A DNA stretch of 64,000 nucleotides from Neobacillus mesonae (GTDB taxonomy: Bacteria; Bacillota; Bacilli; Paenibacillales; Paenibacillaceae). Shown in pieces: positions 62,122 to 64,000 of the stretch. Numbering within the stretch: position 1 is the stretch's first letter; the number at the start of each line of letters is the position of its first letter. Location: the NCBI GenBank assembly GCA_023715865.1, contig JAMBOW010000002.1, positions 825,948-889,947 on the forward strand, written 5' to 3'. A model generated the notes under the pieces. It searched no databases and was not told where the DNA came from. It worked only from the letters and a program-made list of their open reading frames with translations. A program made the translations under genes and the position numbers.

Positions 62122-62390
62122 AACAGTCCCCCATTAAATCTCAATTTCTCAACATCCATCGAATTATATCATGAGTGCTTCAATACTTTGAAACGGCGAG
62201 TTTTGTTTTAATTGTTTTGACCCGTTGACCACAATTTTACCTGAATTCTATAATTGGAATAAGTAACATGAAATTGAACAAATTTTATGAACATGATTAA
62301 TACAAATATGACTCTTAAATACGATGCGGAAGGGATCAATCTCTAAAAGATCTCATCTGTGATAAATCAAATTCACGGAGGGAGAAATAA
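62122..62390. other. intergenic region upstream of the methyltransferase
   Basis: AT-rich, with a good GGAGGGAG ribosome binding site at its right end for the next gene. No further gene, repeat or terminator was seen. Confidence 0.5.
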
Positions 62391-63158
62391 ATGTCTTTTA
62401 GTTACTACGGAGAACTATGTACAGAGGTCTATGACCTTACTAAGGAGATTGGTCAATCTTTTGGCGGTGAGTTAGAATATTACCGGGACAGGCTGCAACA
62501 TTGTAAGGGACGTATTCTAGAAGCAATGGTTGGGTCTGGACGCGTCATCATCCCGCTTCTAGAATCAGGTCTTACGGTGGATGGTGTTGACTATTCTTCC
62601 GAAATGTTGGCTTCCTGCCGGCAACGTTGTGAAGACCGACAGTTATCTACTCATTTGTATCAGTCAAACCTCCAAGAACTTTCTTTACCCGATAAATACG
62701 AAGCAATCATTATTCCAGGTGGTTCATTCTTGTTAATTGAGAAACGAGAAGAGTCACTCAACGCTTTGAAGCGCCTGTACGACCATCTTCAGCCAGGCGG
62801 ACGTCTGCTGCTTGACCTTTTCCTGCCTGATCATAACTTTGAATGTGGTCAGGTTCGTGGAACATCAACATTTAACTTCCCAAATGGCGACATCATTACA
62901 ATGGAAGAAAAGCTTGTTGAAGCAGACTTATATCATCAGTACAAAGTTTCATATTTAAAATACGAAAAATGGCGTAATGGCACACTTATTCAAACCGAAT
63001 TACAACGTTTTGCATTACGTTGGTATGGTGTCGAAGAGTTTAAACTTGTTTTAGAAAGTATCGGTTTTACGGATGTAGTTGTGTCAGCTGATTTTGAATA
63101 TGGAAAAGCACCAACTAATAGTAGTCAAAAATTTGTTTATGAAGCGATACGACAGTAA
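62391..63158 (+). CDS. class I SAM-dependent methyltransferase
   Basis: A 255-residue methyltransferase: motif I ILEAMVGSGRVIIPLLESG (about 43-61), motif II VDGVDYSSEMLASCR and motif IV EAIIIPGGSFLLI; the C-terminal strands LLLDLFLPDH and GFTDVVVSADFEYGK complete the fold. The N-terminus YYGELCTEVYDLTK resembles small-molecule methyltransferases of the Methyltransf_25 type. GGAGGGAG lies before ATG 62391. Not closely similar to the methyltransferase at 24.5 kb. Substrate unknown. Confidence 0.9.
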   Translation: MSFSYYGELCTEVYDLTKEIGQSFGGELEYYRDRLQHCKGRILEAMVGSGRVIIPLLESGLTVDGVDYSSEMLASCRQRCEDRQLSTHLYQSNLQELSLPDKYEAIIIPGGSFLLIEKREESLNALKRLYDHLQPGGRLLLDLFLPDHNFECGQVRGTSTFNFPNGDIITMEEKLVEADLYHQYKVSYLKYEKWRNGTLIQTELQRFALRWYGVEEFKLVLESIGFTDVVVSADFEYGKAPTNSSQKFVYEAIRQ

Positions 63159-63219
63159 ATAGATAGCATCGGGTACTTATTTTCAGCCAAATCTCTGTTT
63201 CTGTATCTTATTAAATTCG

Positions 63220-63672
63220 TTAGCTTAGTCGTCCATTGATCTGTTTAAGGTGATGCATATCATGATCTATGAAAATCTTTAAATATTTATCTATTGTATA
63301 TAGACGTTTTCCTGAACCGATTGTGAACTTATCATTACTATCGATTTTAGATATCTTTTCAATCAACAGCCGTCTATTCAGGACAAATTCATCAATCAAA
63401 GAACGAGTTGTATTAAAAACATTTATGTATTCAATAGCCTCTTTATTATGAGAATCGTGATTTGGGAAGGCTCTCAAATTTGCACCCTCATTCATGGATG
63501 GAATATGTTGTTCTAAAATGAACTTATCCCAATAATACAAGTGGCCTATAATTTCCTTAACCGACCATTTCCCTTTACTAATTGGTTCGAGAAAGCAGTG
63601 ATCATCCAATTCTTTAAACTTTAATATTTCTACAACCATTTTCCCATAATCTACAGCTGTTTTATTACTCAT
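63220..63672 (-). CDS. DinB family protein
   Basis: A 150-residue four-helix-bundle protein of the DinB/YfiT family. GKWSVKEIIGHLYYWDKFIL provides the first metal-ligand His, and the C-terminal FIDHDMHHLKQINGRL the other two, so the His triad for a divalent metal is present. Start ATG 63672 follows TTGGAGG by seven bases. Members are putative metal-dependent thiol transferases; the founding Bacillus DinB was named as a DNA-damage-inducible gene. A LexA-like site lies about 60-75 bases upstream. Confidence 0.9.
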   Translation of the reverse strand: MSNKTAVDYGKMVVEILKFKELDDHCFLEPISKGKWSVKEIIGHLYYWDKFILEQHIPSMNEGANLRAFPNHDSHNKEAIEYINVFNTTRSLIDEFVLNRRLLIEKISKIDSNDKFTIGSGKRLYTIDKYLKIFIDHDMHHLKQINGRLS

Positions 63673-63733
63673 ATTTACCTCCAATTCTTATCTATCCTTA
63701 TAATAATTTTATCCATTTATTATACATAAGTAA

Positions 63734-63747
63734 AGAACGTTCGTTCT
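63734..63747 (-). promoter_or_regulatory. LexA/DinR-like box upstream of dinB-type gene
   Basis: AGAAC-GTTC-GTTCT has the GAAC-N4-GTTC core of the Bacillus SOS box (CGAAC-N4-GTTYC), with mismatches at both outer bases. TATAAT follows on the minus strand at 63720-63725 region, so the box covers the promoter's upstream half. Confidence 0.5.
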
Positions 63748-63837
63748 TATTGTTATTCTTATCGTTTTATAATAAGTCACCTGAAAATTACTCTAAGTCA
63801 TTGTTTTAGTAAGGACGAAATTTGGATCAGAAAAGTA

Positions 63838-63873
63838 AAAAAGACACTATCGACTTTAATCGATAGTGTCTTC
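63838..63873 (-). terminator. rRNA operon terminator
   Basis: AAGACACTATCGA and TCGATAGTGTCTT form a perfect 13-bp stem around CTTTAA; on the minus strand TTTT follows. It lies 5 bases past the 5S rRNA 3' end. Confidence 0.92.
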
Positions 63874-63878
63874 TGTGT

Positions 63879-63995
63879 GCTTGGCAACGTCCTACTCTCC
63901 CAGGACCCTGCGGTCCAAGTACCATCGGCGCTGGAGGGCTTAACGGTCGTGTTCGGGATGGGTACGTGTGGAACCCCTCCGCTATCGCCACCAAA
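63879..63995 (-). rRNA. rrf: 5S ribosomal RNA
   Basis: On the minus strand the sequence begins TTTGGTGGCGATAGCGGAGG, contains CCCATCCCGAACACG and GAGAGTAGGACGTTGCCAAG, and spans about 117 bases, all standard for Bacillales 5S rRNA. Helix I is formed by the GGTGGCG/GTTGCCA ends. It is the last gene of an rRNA operon whose 23S and 16S genes would lie beyond the right edge of the window. Confidence 0.96.
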
Positions 63996-64000
63996 CAGGA

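Overview
The window looks like a chromosomal segment of an endospore-forming Gram-positive bacterium of the Paenibacillus type. The evidence is a complete three-subunit spore germinant receptor operon, purine-rich ribosome binding sites throughout, a lipoprotein-binding-protein/two-permease sugar importer with a YesM/YesN-type two-component pair, an LPxTG adhesin with its sortase, and many small MarR/TetR/MerR/GNAT/SDR/NUDIX genes. Genus is an inference; no 16S rRNA is present. The segment ends inside an rRNA operon: a 5S rRNA gene on the minus strand with its terminator occupies the last 120 bases. No insertion sequence, prophage, integrase, CRISPR array or tRNA was seen.

Layout. 1-3.7 kb: a VOC protein cut by the window edge, holA, and an ECF sigma/anti-sigma pair. 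4.3-10.7 kb: a membrane protein, a PadR regulator with an FtsW-like partner, and a germinant receptor operon (A, B, C and a very small fourth gene). 10.7-18.8 kb: a paiAB pair in which paiB is decayed, a TetR/MFS efflux pair with visible operators, a large soluble hybrid histidine kinase and small proteins. 18.8-30.9 kb: a GntR/ABC operon, an MFS exporter, NUDIX hydrolases, methyltransferase, an ABC ATPase-permease fusion beside a catalytically degenerate ABC domain fused to a LytTR DNA-binding domain, and a MerR/nitroreductase pair. 31.0-41.8 kb: a decayed acetyltransferase, then a surface-adhesion locus: a REC-wHTH-BTAD response regulator, an orphan 162-residue protein, a 1036-residue kinase with two kinase modules, a 1518-residue LPKTG adhesin and a convergent sortase. 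42-46.8 kb: GNAT, three SDRs, a UPF0303 protein and a TetR regulator. 47-58.8 kb: a carbohydrate locus with three glycoside hydrolases, binding protein and two permeases on the minus strand, and its sensor kinase/AraC response regulator divergently. 59-64 kb: MarR/GNAT/YczE-like genes, a tiny membrane protein, SDR, a creatininase remnant, methyltransferase, DinB and 5S rRNA.

The most interesting reading is in the adhesion locus. Three promoters there (orphan gene/kinase, adhesin and sortase) share one architecture: two 11-bp direct repeats built on TTGTATA, then exactly 7 bp, then a -10-like hexamer. This resembles the tandem-repeat sites of SARP-type (wHTH-BTAD) activators, and the neighbouring response regulator has just that output module. 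It suggests a self-contained two-component regulon that switches a sortase-anchored adhesin on together with its own sensor.

Other notable points are a dispersed intergenic module (CCTGCCCGTTAG followed by a terminator-like hairpin), the lack of a stop codon between an ABC ATPase and its permease although an internal ribosome binding site and TTG start survive, and several gene remnants (paiB, a GNAT, a creatininase) that mark this as a region of gene loss.
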